From contig NZ_CP029187.1 in assembly GCF_003097535.1 (NCBI RefSeq), positions 2,790,001 through 2,854,000 on the forward strand: 64,000 nucleotides of DNA, given 5' to 3'. Both the position numbers and the translations under genes were made by a program. The notes beneath the pieces are model-generated. The model saw nothing but the letters and a program-made list of their open reading frames with translations, was not told where the DNA came from and searched no databases. Source of the DNA: Flavobacterium pallidum. GTDB lineage: Bacteria; Bacteroidota; Bacteroidia; Flavobacteriales; Flavobacteriaceae. Shown piece by piece: positions 17,723 through 25,722 of this stretch (its first letter is position 1; each line of letters opens with the position of its first letter).

Positions 17723-18916
17723 ATGTCACTCACGCCGTTTACCAAGCAGCAACTGCTGCCACAGGAAGAGAAACTGGAAATCGCCAGGCATAAAAGCGAA
17801 CTTTTTATCGGCATCCCGAAAGAAACGAGTTTTCAGGAACGACGGATTTGCCTGACACCTGATGGCGTGAATTCCCTGACATCGCATGGACATCGCGTGA
17901 TGATTGAAGCCGGAGCCGGACAAAGTTCAGGATATTCAGATAAGGAATACAGCGATGCCGGTGCCGAGGTGACGCAGGATACCAAAAAAGTGTTCGGCTG
18001 CCCTATGGTTTTAAAAGTGGAACCACCGACAACGGCCGAAATTGAAATGATGTCACCACAATCGACATTAATTTCTGCAATACAATTAAAGACGAGGAAA
18101 TCAAATTATTTTGAGGCTTTAGGCAAAAAGAAAATTACCGCTTTGGCTTTCGAATTTATAAAAGACGATGACGGTTCTTACCCTGCGGTAAAATCATTGA
18201 GCGAAATTGCAGGAACGGCATCAGTATTGGTGGCGGCAGAAATAATGATCAATCCTGAAATCGGGAAAGGGTTGCTGTTTGGGAATATCACCGGGGTCCC
18301 TCCTACTGATGTGGTCATTTTAGGTGCCGGGACTGTGGGAGAATTTGCTGCAAAAACCGCCATTGGACTTGGTGCAAGCGTAAAGGTTTTCGACAATTCG
18401 ATTACGAAATTACGAAGGCTTCAAAACAGTCTGAACTGCAGGATATTTACGTCTACGATTCAGCAGAAAGCACTTTTAAAAGCCTTGAGGCGATGCGATG
18501 TCGCCATTGGCGCGATGCGCGGAAAAGACCGTTGTCCCGTTGTAGTTACCGAAGATACGGTTTCGCACATGAAAAAAGGTGCCGTGATTGTGGATGTGAG
18601 CATCGATACCGGCGGCTGCTTTGAAACTTCGGAGATTACGACACATGAAAACCCTACATTTATAAAACATGACGTAATCCATTATTGCGTGCCGAACATC
18701 CCTTCAAGATATTCAAAGACAGCCTCATTGTCCATCAGCAATATCATTACGCCTTACCTTATACAAATTGCTGAAGACGGGGGTGCTGAGAGTGCTATCC
18801 GATGCAACAACGGACTGAAGCACGGCGTTTATTTCTATCACGGAATCCTGACGAACAAAGCCATTGGCGAATGGTTTGGAATCCCGCATAGTGACATCAA
18901 TTTAATTGTGTTTTAA
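17723..18916 (+). CDS. ald: Alanine dehydrogenase
   Basis: NAD-dependent oxidative deamination of L-alanine to pyruvate and ammonia, and the reverse. The 397-residue protein has an N-terminal substrate domain starting with IGIPKETSFQERRICLTPDGV, which contains the conserved Arg and the downstream KVEPP lysine, and a Rossmann domain with the nucleotide motif GAGTVGEFAAKTAIGLGASV. The C-terminal part includes VDVSIDTGGCFE and HYCVPNIPSRYSKTAS. It is a little longer at the N-terminus than Bacillus Ald. The porX-tsaE-ald-DUF4258 order looks conserved in relatives as far as I remember. No terminator separates it from the next gene. Confidence 0.93.
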   Translation: MSLTPFTKQQLLPQEEKLEIARHKSELFIGIPKETSFQERRICLTPDGVNSLTSHGHRVMIEAGAGQSSGYSDKEYSDAGAEVTQDTKKVFGCPMVLKVEPPTTAEIEMMSPQSTLISAIQLKTRKSNYFEALGKKKITALAFEFIKDDDGSYPAVKSLSEIAGTASVLVAAEIMINPEIGKGLLFGNITGVPPTDVVILGAGTVGEFAAKTAIGLGASVKVFDNSITKLRRLQNSLNCRIFTSTIQQKALLKALRRCDVAIGAMRGKDRCPVVVTEDTVSHMKKGAVIVDVSIDTGGCFETSEITTHENPTFIKHDVIHYCVPNIPSRYSKTASLSISNIITPYLIQIAEDGGAESAIRCNNGLKHGVYFYHGILTNKAIGEWFGIPHSDINLIVF

Positions 18917-18936
18917 AGGAAATCCGTTTACCTTTG
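18906..18936 (+). promoter_or_regulatory. Bacteroidetes promoter before the DUF4258 gene
   Basis: TTG at 18906-18908, a 20-base spacer and TACCTTTG at 18929-18936 match the TTG/TAnnTTTG consensus. The -33 part overlaps the last codons of ald. The predicted start site is close to the downstream ATG at 18953. Confidence 0.55.
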
Positions 18937-18952
18937 CCGAAATTATCCCATT

Positions 18953-19327
18953 ATGAAATTTTATGTCCGCCTCGCCTATTACCTTAGCGGTTTCGCTATT
19001 GGAATGGTGTTCCTTTTTTTTATCCTTAATGGAAAGGAAACAAGATGCAGTTATTTCCCAAATGCACGTGTGTTGAAGCACCTACGCGAAGTACCGTTTA
19101 AATATTCGGATCTTGCAAACCAGAAACTCATGGAAAAATGGGTTGACACTGCCGACGTCCGAAAAATACTCACCTATGGCGATGTCGATTTTGACCGCAG
19201 CAACATCAAACTGAAAAGAGGAAAATTATACACCATACATGGCAGGAATACCAAAGGGGAACCTATTACACTGGAAGTCATTAATTTCGATACAAGAGCG
19301 GAATTGCGCGACATTAAAAAACAATAA
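18953..19327 (+). CDS. DUF4258 family membrane-anchored protein
   Basis: 124 residues with one N-terminal hydrophobic helix (about 5-25, YYLSGFAIGMVFLFFIL) followed by a basic soluble part. The C-terminal half, from VLKHLREVPF to the end, with DVDFDRS and the closing strand TLEVINFD, fits the DUF4258 domain. The function of that domain is unknown; some distant relatives are toxin-like RNases, but I see no conserved catalytic set here. It lies between ald and tRNA-Val. Confidence 0.75.
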   Translation: MKFYVRLAYYLSGFAIGMVFLFFILNGKETRCSYFPNARVLKHLREVPFKYSDLANQKLMEKWVDTADVRKILTYGDVDFDRSNIKLKRGKLYTIHGRNTKGEPITLEVINFDTRAELRDIKKQ

Positions 19328-19343
19328 TATTTCCAAAATTCGC

Positions 19344-19373
19344 TTGCAGGTATAAATTCTAAGCTTATATTTG
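19344..19373 (+). promoter_or_regulatory. Bacteroidetes promoter of tRNA-Val
   Basis: TTG at 19344-19346, exactly 19 bases, then TATATTTG at 19366-19373. This is a textbook match to the Bacteroidetes housekeeping promoter and would start transcription about 6 bases before the mature tRNA 5' end. Confidence 0.75.
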
Positions 19374-19385
19374 CAATCCCTATTA

Positions 19386-19460
19386 GGGCGATTAGCTCAG
19401 TTGGTTCAGAGCATCTGGTTTACACCCAGAGGGTCGGGGGTTCGAATCCCTCATCGCCCA
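19386..19460 (+). tRNA. tRNA-Val (anticodon TAC)
   Basis: A 75-base cloverleaf. The acceptor stem GGGCGAT pairs with ATCGCCC, the D arm has GCTCAGTTGG, the anticodon stem TCTGG/CCAGA encloses loop TTTACAC with anticodon TAC at 19421-19423, and the T arm is GGGGGTTCGAATCCCTC in form. The discriminator base is A; CCA is not encoded. Confidence 0.97.
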
Positions 19461-19461
19461 C

Positions 19462-19492
19462 AAAAGCAGAAACGGAAGTTTCTGCTTTTTTA
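19462..19492 (+). terminator. Rho-independent terminator of tRNA-Val
   Basis: AGCAGAAAC, loop GGAA, GTTTCTGCT (19465-19486), a perfect 9-bp stem followed by a T run, starting 5 bases after the tRNA. Confidence 0.92.
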
Positions 19493-19542
19493 TTTATGTT
19501 TTGCGTTGAAAAGTTTTTTACTTTAATAAACAAAATGGAAAT

Positions 19543-19569
19543 AAAAAAGAAAGCCGTGCCAAACGGCTT
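19543..19569 (-). terminator. Terminator for the response regulator gene
   Basis: Read on the minus strand, AAGCCGT-TTGGC-ACGGCTT is followed by TTCTTTTTTA. It lies about 87 bases beyond the response regulator stop, so that message has a 3' tail of about 85 bases with no gene in it. Confidence 0.75.
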
Positions 19570-19655
19570 CTGCTTTTGTAAAGGCTCCCACGAAAAGGAT
19601 AAGCGACGCTAATCCCGTCAAAGCTTTGCTTTCGTAAGCGGATGGAAATAAACAA

Positions 19656-20102
19656 TCAAATAAGCCTGAAACTTCTTTCACACACTGGCCCACGCCAATC
19701 GATTGCAAGGACCATAGTGACGAGTGATCTCAGGTTTTCCAATGAATTGGGTTTAACTGCATAAAATGTAGCGCCAAGATTTTTTGCTTTCTTGATAGTA
19801 TCAGGATGGTCCGAAGTCGTATAAACCACAATGTTCAGTTCTTTCAGGTTTCTTTCATTCCTGATCTGTTGCAGGCATTCAAAACCATTTTGCACAGGCA
19901 TATTCAGGTCAAGCAATATTACATGCGGATGTGGGATAACGGGCCCGTTGAGAAAGTCCATCAGCTGCTTTCCATTCTCGGCCTGTGTAATAATTACAGA
20001 ATCGTCGATTTCCAACAGGATTTCAGAGAAAATCATGCGATCTTCCTCATCATCATCAGCCATAACAATATGTCGTCTTGTGTTGGGGTCTGGAATTGTC
20101 AT
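19656..20102 (-). CDS. Receiver-only response regulator
   Basis: 148 residues from the ATG at 20102 (the frame is open 12 codons further). It is a single CheY-like domain with acidic residues Asp16-Asp18, phospho-acceptor Asp65 in LLDLNMPVQNG, switch Thr95 in YTTSD and Lys117 in AVKPNS. There is no output domain. Proteins of this type in Bacteroidetes often take phosphate from hybrid or bacteriophytochrome-like kinases and act by protein-protein contact. No kinase gene is adjacent. The C-terminal 20 residues after the receiver fold (WRGPVCERSFRLI) are not conserved in any family I know. Confidence 0.9.
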   Translation of the reverse strand: MTIPDPNTRRHIVMADDDEEDRMIFSEILLEIDDSVIITQAENGKQLMDFLNGPVIPHPHVILLDLNMPVQNGFECLQQIRNERNLKELNIVVYTTSDHPDTIKKAKNLGATFYAVKPNSLENLRSLVTMVLAIDWRGPVCERSFRLI

Positions 20103-20361
20103 TGCTATATATTTTATACTGAGAAAACATAAGACCACAATTTAGAAATCTGCAAATGTTTATAAAATATAAGCGTTTGTAAATCGATAAACAATCGAAT
20201 TATATCGTGTAAAAGTTGATATTTTTCAAAGATAGTGTTAATATTTAATATGAAGCTGATTATTCTTTAATTTAACTGTTTCTTTTTCAGAAATTTACAT
20301 TGATAAGCAACATATGTGCTGCAATCGTGATTGAGAAGTAGTAAAACATTATCTTTAGTTT

Positions 20362-20392
20362 TTTGGCATTAAAGTTATAAATGTTAATTTTG
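20362..20392 (+). promoter_or_regulatory. Bacteroidetes promoter of the TonB-domain operon
   Basis: TTTG at 20362-20365, a 19-base spacer and TAATTTTG at 20385-20392, ending 17 bases before the ATG at 20410. It matches the consensus well. The rest of the 307-base gap from 20103 is AT-rich with no gene and no strong hairpin. Confidence 0.7.
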
Positions 20393-20409
20393 GACACCTA
20401 TCCCACTAT

Positions 20410-21126
20410 ATGAAAACAAAGTTCGCGATGATCTTAATGGGGCTCGTTACCCTCTGCGGAAGCGCTCAGGACAAAATCTACAAGGATAAAAAAAACAAGC
20501 CCACAACTCCTGATCTGGCAGAAAGTTACGAAATCAGCACTTTCTCCGATGACAAAATCCACCAAACGATAAGGACTTACCGTATGGATGGCTCCCCAAT
20601 CAGTGAATCTGGCTTTATGATGCTTGAAAACGGAGCGATGCCTGAAGGAAAGTCGACACTTTATAATCCCGATGGCAGCGTGGCATGGTTCGCCAGCTAT
20701 AACAAAGGCGGGCTTGAAGGCGAGTCAAAGGCATTCTGGCCTGGCGGTGCATTAAAGCGGGAGGAGGTTTTTTCTGAAAACAAGCTTGTCACAGGGAAAT
20801 GTTATGATAAAGATGGTAAAGAAATTCCATATTTTCCAAGGGAAAAACGTCCTGAGTACCCTGGTGGCATGAGGGAAGCCTATAAATTTATAGGAGATAA
20901 TTTTCATGTCAAAGGCAATAAATCGGGGACAATTTTCCTGACCTTTGTAATCGCCAGTGACGGTTCGGTAACGGAAGTTGAAGTAAAAAAGGGAATAAGC
21001 AAGCGGCTTGACAATGAAGCCATACGCGTGCTGGAAAGCATGCCTAAATGGATTCCCGGAACACAGGAAGGGATCGCAGTAAAAGTTTCATATTCGTTAC
21101 CTATTAAAGTCGCAGCACAAGAATAA
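20410..21126 (+). CDS. Exported protein with MORN-like repeats and a TonB C-terminal domain
   Basis: 238 residues. A signal peptide (MKTKFAMILMGLVTLCGSAQ) is followed by a basic segment, then by toxin-antitoxin-MORN-type repeats of the form STLYNPDGSVAWFASYNKGGLEGES (about 75-125). The C-terminal domain (about 150-236) with RPEYPGG, GTIFLTFVIASDGSVTEVEVKKG and AIRVLESMPKWIPG is typical of TonB energy-transducing proteins. There is no N-terminal membrane anchor as in true TonB, so it is a TonB-like periplasmic protein rather than the transducer. The next two genes follow within 12 bases and by a 1-base overlap. Confidence 0.82.
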   Translation: MKTKFAMILMGLVTLCGSAQDKIYKDKKNKPTTPDLAESYEISTFSDDKIHQTIRTYRMDGSPISESGFMMLENGAMPEGKSTLYNPDGSVAWFASYNKGGLEGESKAFWPGGALKREEVFSENKLVTGKCYDKDGKEIPYFPREKRPEYPGGMREAYKFIGDNFHVKGNKSGTIFLTFVIASDGSVTEVEVKKGISKRLDNEAIRVLESMPKWIPGTQEGIAVKVSYSLPIKVAAQE

Positions 21127-21138
21127 CCTAATCAAACC

Positions 21139-21978
21139 ATGAATAATTTACACAAAACGATTCTTTTACTACTGTTTTCAATTTCGGCTTTGGGCCAAAA
21201 CCTCAAAGTGATGACCTATAACCTGCGTTTTGACAATCCCGCCGATGGAGAAAACCGTTGGGACCTAAGAAAGGATTTCCTATGCAGGCAGATCCAATTT
21301 TACAATCCTGACTTCTTTGGTACACAGGAAGGTAAGCTTCATCAGCTAAAGTATATTGACAGCACAATGATTCATTACAGTTACATTGGGATTGGGCGTG
21401 ACAGCTCTCCTACAGGAGGGGAATTCAGTGCTATTTTCTACAACTCCACAAAATTCAAGGTGCTGAAGCAATCTACTTTCTGGCTTTCGGAAACCCCGAA
21501 TGTTGTATCTAAAGGCTGGGATGCGATGTTTGAAAGGATATGCACCTACGGGCTGTTCGAAAATATGAAGACAAAGCAACGGTTTTACGTTTTTAATACA
21601 CATTTTGACCATGTAGGCGAATTGGCACGGACAAACAGTGCAAAATTGATTGTCAGTAAAATCAATGCCATTAATACCGAAAATGTCCCGGTGATCCTTA
21701 CCGGCGATTTCAACAGCGAAATTAAGAGCACGGCATACAAATTTATGTCCTCGTGGATGAACGATTCGAAGGTAATCAGTGAGGAATTGCCTTTCGGGCC
21801 GTCGGGAACTTTCAATAATTTTGAATTCAACAAGCCGGTGACGCTTCTGATCGATTATATTTTTACGAGTAAAGACAATATTTCGGTTACAAAATATGCC
21901 GTGCTGAGCGACTCCAGGGACTGTAAATATCCATCAGACCACTTGCCGGTTTACGTAGAACTTTTCCTTAAGAAATAA
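21139..21978 (+). CDS. Secreted endonuclease/exonuclease/phosphatase-fold hydrolase
   Basis: 279 residues with a signal peptide (MNNLHKTILLLLFSISALGQ). The catalytic set of the EEP fold is complete: Asn in MTYNLRFDNP, Glu in GTQEGKLHQ, His-Asp in NTHFDHVG, Asp and Asn in LTGDFNSE, and the terminal SDHLPVYVEL. The family includes DNases, sphingomyelinases and inositol phosphatases; the substrate cannot be decided. MTYNLRxDNPADGENxWxxR at the N-terminus is the form common in Bacteroidetes secreted members. It is cotranscribed with the TonB-domain gene 12 bases upstream. Confidence 0.9.
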   Translation: MNNLHKTILLLLFSISALGQNLKVMTYNLRFDNPADGENRWDLRKDFLCRQIQFYNPDFFGTQEGKLHQLKYIDSTMIHYSYIGIGRDSSPTGGEFSAIFYNSTKFKVLKQSTFWLSETPNVVSKGWDAMFERICTYGLFENMKTKQRFYVFNTHFDHVGELARTNSAKLIVSKINAINTENVPVILTGDFNSEIKSTAYKFMSSWMNDSKVISEELPFGPSGTFNNFEFNKPVTLLIDYIFTSKDNISVTKYAVLSDSRDCKYPSDHLPVYVELFLKK

Positions 21979-22526
21979 TGAAAACGTTCATTGCCTTGTT
22001 ACGCGGCATCAACGTCAGCGGCCAAAAACTCATTAAAATGGAATTGCTTCGCAAAGTGCTGATAGAGCTTGATTTTAAAAACATCAAAACCTACATCCAA
22101 AGTGGCAATGTTATTTTCCAAAGCAATGAAACCGAACCGGTTGACCTTGAAAAGAAAATTTCAGCGTTAATACTGAAGCATTTCAGCTTTGAAGTTCCTG
22201 TAGTTGTTGTGACATTAAGCGATCTGGAATTCGTTGCAGACAATAATCCTTTCGCAACCCAAACCATGCCCGGCGACACTCAGCCTTATGTCACTTTCCT
22301 TTCTGAAAAACCGGCGGCATTTAATATGGAAGTCCTTAAATCCATTGACTTTGGCGCAGACAGGCTCATTGACATTGACCGCTATATTTTCCTTTGGTAT
22401 GCCCATGGCGCAGGAACCACAAAACTGACCAATACCATCATTGAAAATAAACTCAAAGTGAAAGCTACATCCAGGAATTGGAAAACGGTGCACAAGCTTA
22501 TTGAAATGGCAAAAGCCAGCACTTAA
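21978..22526 (+). CDS. DUF1697 family protein
   Basis: 182 residues, cytoplasmic. The start ATG overlaps the previous TAA by one base (TAATG). Family hallmarks are the opening FIALLRGINVSGxxxIKM, the YIQSGNVIF segment at about 39-47, and ATSRNWKTVxKLxEMA at the C-terminus. The structure of a family member is known to be a two-domain alpha/beta protein, but no activity has been assigned. Translational coupling to an exported nuclease-fold protein does not give it an obvious role. Confidence 0.88.
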   Translation: MKTFIALLRGINVSGQKLIKMELLRKVLIELDFKNIKTYIQSGNVIFQSNETEPVDLEKKISALILKHFSFEVPVVVVTLSDLEFVADNNPFATQTMPGDTQPYVTFLSEKPAAFNMEVLKSIDFGADRLIDIDRYIFLWYAHGAGTTKLTNTIIENKLKVKATSRNWKTVHKLIEMAKAST

Positions 22527-22631
22527 ACTAAATAATTCCCGATTAATCCATTAAAAAGGTAAAATACTGCGTCAATGTTTGGAAAAATGCCCTGAAAAGG
22601 CTTTATTTGGTTTTACTAAAATCCAAAGTCC

Positions 22632-23630
22632 ATGAAAACTTTCAGCATCCAGGAAATCAACGCTATTTTAAAAGGGGAAGTCATAGGCGATACTTCCTGC
22701 CGGATTACTGCGCCGGAACAGCTTGAAGCGGCTTCGGACTCGGAGATTTCATTTATCGGCAATAAGAAATATGAGAAATTCTGGGCTGGTTCCAAAGCCT
22801 GTGCCGCCGTAGTAAACCAGGACATTTCTATCGAACCCGGCGAAAATAAAGCTTTTATTAAAGTCAGCAATGCCGATCTGGCCATGTCGCAGGTATTGGA
22901 ACTTTTTGCGCCTCCCATGCCCGAATTCGAACAGGACATACATCCTTCTGCAGTAATTCACGCTTCCGCAAAAGTGGGTAACGGATCCCGAATCGGGGCT
23001 GGCTGCTACATCGGAAAAAATGCCATCATTGGTGACAACACGACAATTTATCCTAATGTGACGATCCTCGATGAATGTCATATCGGAAATCATACGACAA
23101 TCTGGTCCGGAAGTGTCATCCGTGAAAGATGCCATATCGGACACCACTGCATCATCCATCCGAACGCCACTATTGGTGCGGACGGATTTGGTTTCAGGCC
23201 CTGTTCCGAAAGGGGATTGGTCAAGATTCCGCAAATCGGCAATGTAATTATAGGAAATGGTGTTGAAATTGGTGCCAATTCCTGCGTTGACAGGGGCAAA
23301 TTCAGTTCCACGGTATTGGGTGATGGATGCAAGATCGACAACCTCGTGCAAATCGGGCATAACAGTAAGCTCGGACGTTTCTGCATTATGGCCGGAAACA
23401 GTGGGTTAGCGGGTTCCGTAACTTTAGGTGATGGTGTGATCATCGGTGGAAGCGCTTCAATAAAAGATCACGTTACCATTGGAAACGGTGCCACCGTCGG
23501 TGCAGGCTCGGGCGTCACCTGCGATATCGAACCCGGAAAGGTGATGCTCGGTTATCCTGCTGTTGAAGCGCGTGAAGCACTGAAACAATGGGCAATTTTG
23601 AAACGACTGGTAAAAGAATCTTCGAAGTGA
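22632..23630 (+). CDS. lpxD: UDP-3-O-acylglucosamine N-acyltransferase (stand-alone copy)
   Basis: Adds the N-linked 3-hydroxyacyl chain in lipid A synthesis. The 332-residue protein has an N-terminal uridine-binding-type domain (about 1-100), many left-handed beta-helix hexapeptides ([IV]G-x-x-x-x) from about 105 to 305, and the catalytic His243 in QIGHNSKLG. GADGFGF at 182-188 is the usual substrate loop. This copy is not with the other lipid A genes; another family member is at 60936-61865 and the usual lpxD position next to lpxC is off the right edge. It may therefore be a paralogue with a different acyl or sugar preference. Confidence 0.88.
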   Translation: MKTFSIQEINAILKGEVIGDTSCRITAPEQLEAASDSEISFIGNKKYEKFWAGSKACAAVVNQDISIEPGENKAFIKVSNADLAMSQVLELFAPPMPEFEQDIHPSAVIHASAKVGNGSRIGAGCYIGKNAIIGDNTTIYPNVTILDECHIGNHTTIWSGSVIRERCHIGHHCIIHPNATIGADGFGFRPCSERGLVKIPQIGNVIIGNGVEIGANSCVDRGKFSSTVLGDGCKIDNLVQIGHNSKLGRFCIMAGNSGLAGSVTLGDGVIIGGSASIKDHVTIGNGATVGAGSGVTCDIEPGKVMLGYPAVEAREALKQWAILKRLVKESSK

Positions 23631-23635
23631 GCTAC

Positions 23636-23757
23636 TGAGTTACTGAGCAGCTGAGTACAATACAAAATATAAAAAAGTCCCGGATTACCGGGACTTTTTT
23701 ATATTTTGAACTTAAGTTATATAGAAAGGCTCAGCAACTCAGCTGCTCAGTAACTCA
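23636..23757. repeat. 21-bp perfect inverted repeat flanking a terminator
   Basis: TGAGTTACTGAGCAGCTGAG+T at 23636-23656 is exactly complementary to 23737-23757, with 80 bases between that include the terminator at 23671-23700. Each arm is itself built of ACTGAG/GCTGAG units. It fills the gap between lpxD and the convergent phosphate transporter gene. Confidence 0.85.
23671..23700. terminator. Bidirectional rho-independent terminator
   Basis: AGTCCCGG, loop ATTA, CCGGGACT (23676-23695), with A6 before and T6 after. It serves lpxD and, on the other strand, the PiT transporter gene. Confidence 0.92.
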
Positions 23758-23763
23758 ATATCT

Positions 23764-25038
23764 TTAAATAAATATATTCAGCAAATAATACACTATTGCT
23801 GCCAATACCGCTGAAATCGGAATGGTGAGTACCCAGGCCCAAACCAGGCTTACGGTGACACCCCATCTTACGGCAGAAATCCTTTTTGTCAATCCTACCC
23901 CTATAATGGAGCCTGTAATCGTATGGGTTGTGCTTACCGGAATTTTAAGGTGTTCCGTGAAATATAAGGTTAATGCTCCGGCGGTTTCTGCGGCAACACC
24001 TTCAAACGATGTTACTTTGGTAATTTTAGAACCCATGGTTTTCACGATTTTCCACCCCCCGCTTAACGTTCCTGCGGCAATCGCCGTGTAACACGCTAAT
24101 GGGATCCATTGGGGCATATTGGAGCCATTGCCATCTTCGTCAGGCAGGATCACATTCAGCCAGTCGGGCATCGTTTGTCCGGTATGCGTATGAACGTAAA
24201 CGGCTACCGCTGCAGCAATGATCCCCATAACTTTCTGCGAATCATTTCCGCCATGGCCAAGGCTAAACGCCGCTGAAGAAAGCAATTGCATTTTCTTTAG
24301 CCAAAACTCTGACCGTGTATGATTCAAACTGCTGAAAAACAAGCAGAAAATACTGATCGTAAAAATAATGAATGCGACAAGGAACCATTTGATATTGTGC
24401 TGCTCCAAAGCGACACTCCAAAAATGGGAATCAAATCTTGGCTTTTCAATCTTGTCATAATATTTTACCTGGCCTTCAACAAACCAAACGGTAAGTGCCA
24501 TCAGGCCTAATGTAAATAACTTTGGCAACACCTTTTTCTTATAGGAATGTAGCAACCAAAGCGAAATAAGATATGATACCAAAGCACCCAATAAAGGCGC
24601 AAGTACAATAAAAGAAATAATGATTAAAACCCCTGAAGGCAGCCCTCCGTCTTTCCCTTCCTTATACCAGGAGACTACGCCGATACCGGCATGAGCAATC
24701 GCCGCACCGGCAAAACCTCCGATAAGCGTGTGTGAGGAACTTGAAGGGATTCCCTGCCACCATGTGAATAAATTCCAGATGATTGCAGCAATAACACCGG
24801 CAAGGATTACCGTAAGGTTGATTTCCATGGTGTTCGCCGTTTTAGCCACCGTATCGGCAACGCCAAAACCAAAAACCCAATAGGCTAAAAAGTTAAAGAA
24901 AGCTGCCCAAAGCACCGCCTGGAAAGGTGTCAGTACTTTTGTGGCGACTACTGTAGCTATCGCATTTGCGGCATCATGAAAACCATTGATGTAGTCAAAA
25001 ATAAGCGCAAGAACGATAATGATGATTAATAACGTCAT
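23764..25038 (-). CDS. PiT-family inorganic phosphate transporter
   Basis: 424 residues, about ten hydrophobic segments. The two PiT signature regions are present: GFHDAANAIATVVATKVLTP near the N-terminus (about 19-38) and its internal repeat, GGNDSQKVMGIIAAAV, near the middle (about 251-266), along with the PVSTTHTITGSIIGVG segment near the C-terminus. It should import metal-phosphate driven by cations, with low affinity and high capacity. The DUF47 gene lies 19 bases upstream in the same operon, a standard pairing. The operon promoter carries a candidate Pho box. Confidence 0.93.
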   Translation of the reverse strand: MTLLIIIIVLALIFDYINGFHDAANAIATVVATKVLTPFQAVLWAAFFNFLAYWVFGFGVADTVAKTANTMEINLTVILAGVIAAIIWNLFTWWQGIPSSSSHTLIGGFAGAAIAHAGIGVVSWYKEGKDGGLPSGVLIIISFIVLAPLLGALVSYLISLWLLHSYKKKVLPKLFTLGLMALTVWFVEGQVKYYDKIEKPRFDSHFWSVALEQHNIKWFLVAFIIFTISIFCLFFSSLNHTRSEFWLKKMQLLSSAAFSLGHGGNDSQKVMGIIAAAVAVYVHTHTGQTMPDWLNVILPDEDGNGSNMPQWIPLACYTAIAAGTLSGGWKIVKTMGSKITKVTSFEGVAAETAGALTLYFTEHLKIPVSTTHTITGSIIGVGLTKRISAVRWGVTVSLVWAWVLTIPISAVLAAIVYYLLNIFI

Positions 25039-25057
25039 ATTTGTCCGGGGTCAGTCC

Positions 25058-25702
25058 TTATGAATGTTTTACAGCAATCGATTCCAGTACGTTAGAGGCA
25101 CTTTTACACCTGTCGGCAGCCGACTCCAGTACGGAAAGCACTTCTTTATATTTGATGATGTTCTTAGCGTCAGTCTCATTTTCAAAAAGATCAGCTACGG
25201 CTTTATCATACACCATATCCGATTTATTTTCAAGCTTATTAATGCGCGCACAGGCATCGGTAATTCTTTTGATTTTCTTAAGATCACGCAATTCCTTCAC
25301 GGCCATATCAATATTCTGGCAGGCTTCCAGGTTGATTTCGGTGAGTTTACGGATTGATTTCGTAATTTTTTCGATATGGTATAAACGCATCCTGCTTGAG
25401 GCACCATAAATATTCCCGGAAATATTGTCGATGGCTTTTGTCAAAGCATAAATGTCCTCACGGTCAAAAGGCGTAATAAAATTCTTGCTGAGCTCCAGGT
25501 TAATTTTACGGGTAATATCCTCCCCTGTCTGCTCCATTTCCTCAATTTTCATGAAGTGCTCATGTCTGGCTGATGGCTCCATGTTTACGACTTCGTGCAG
25601 CGTGCTCGCCATCAGAATCATGTTTGCGGTGGCTCTTTCGAATAATGGAAAGAATTTTTTATCTTTCGGGACCAAAAACTGGAAGAAATTATTTACAGTC
25701 AT
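25058..25702 (-). CDS. DUF47 (PhoU-like) phosphate transport regulator
   Basis: 214 residues, nearly all helical, with the PhoU-like metal-site pattern ExxGExxxxxI (about 57-67, EQTGEDITRKI) and TPFDREDIYALTKAIDNI (about 77-94), the most conserved stretch of the family, then later ENKSDMVYDKAV. Proteins of this family are paired with PiT transporters and are thought to control their activity or stability. It is the first gene of the operon and its ATG is 21 bases downstream of the predicted -7 element. Confidence 0.9.
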   Translation of the reverse strand: MTVNNFFQFLVPKDKKFFPLFERATANMILMASTLHEVVNMEPSARHEHFMKIEEMEQTGEDITRKINLELSKNFITPFDREDIYALTKAIDNISGNIYGASSRMRLYHIEKITKSIRKLTEINLEACQNIDMAVKELRDLKKIKRITDACARINKLENKSDMVYDKAVADLFENETDAKNIIKYKEVLSVLESAADRCKSASNVLESIAVKHS

Positions 25703-25722
25703 AAGATGTTAAATTAACGTTG

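Noticed and set aside
18953..19327. DUF4258 protein as a toxin of a toxin-antitoxin pair
   Set aside because: It has an N-terminal membrane helix, no partner gene next to it and no visible RNase residues.
19523..19708. Minus-strand 61-codon frame overlapping the end of the response regulator gene
   Set aside because: It contains the terminator hairpin in its coding part and has no start signals or recognisable features.
22749..23443. Long minus-strand frames within lpxD
   Set aside because: They are antisense shadows of the hexapeptide coding repeats and carry no family features.
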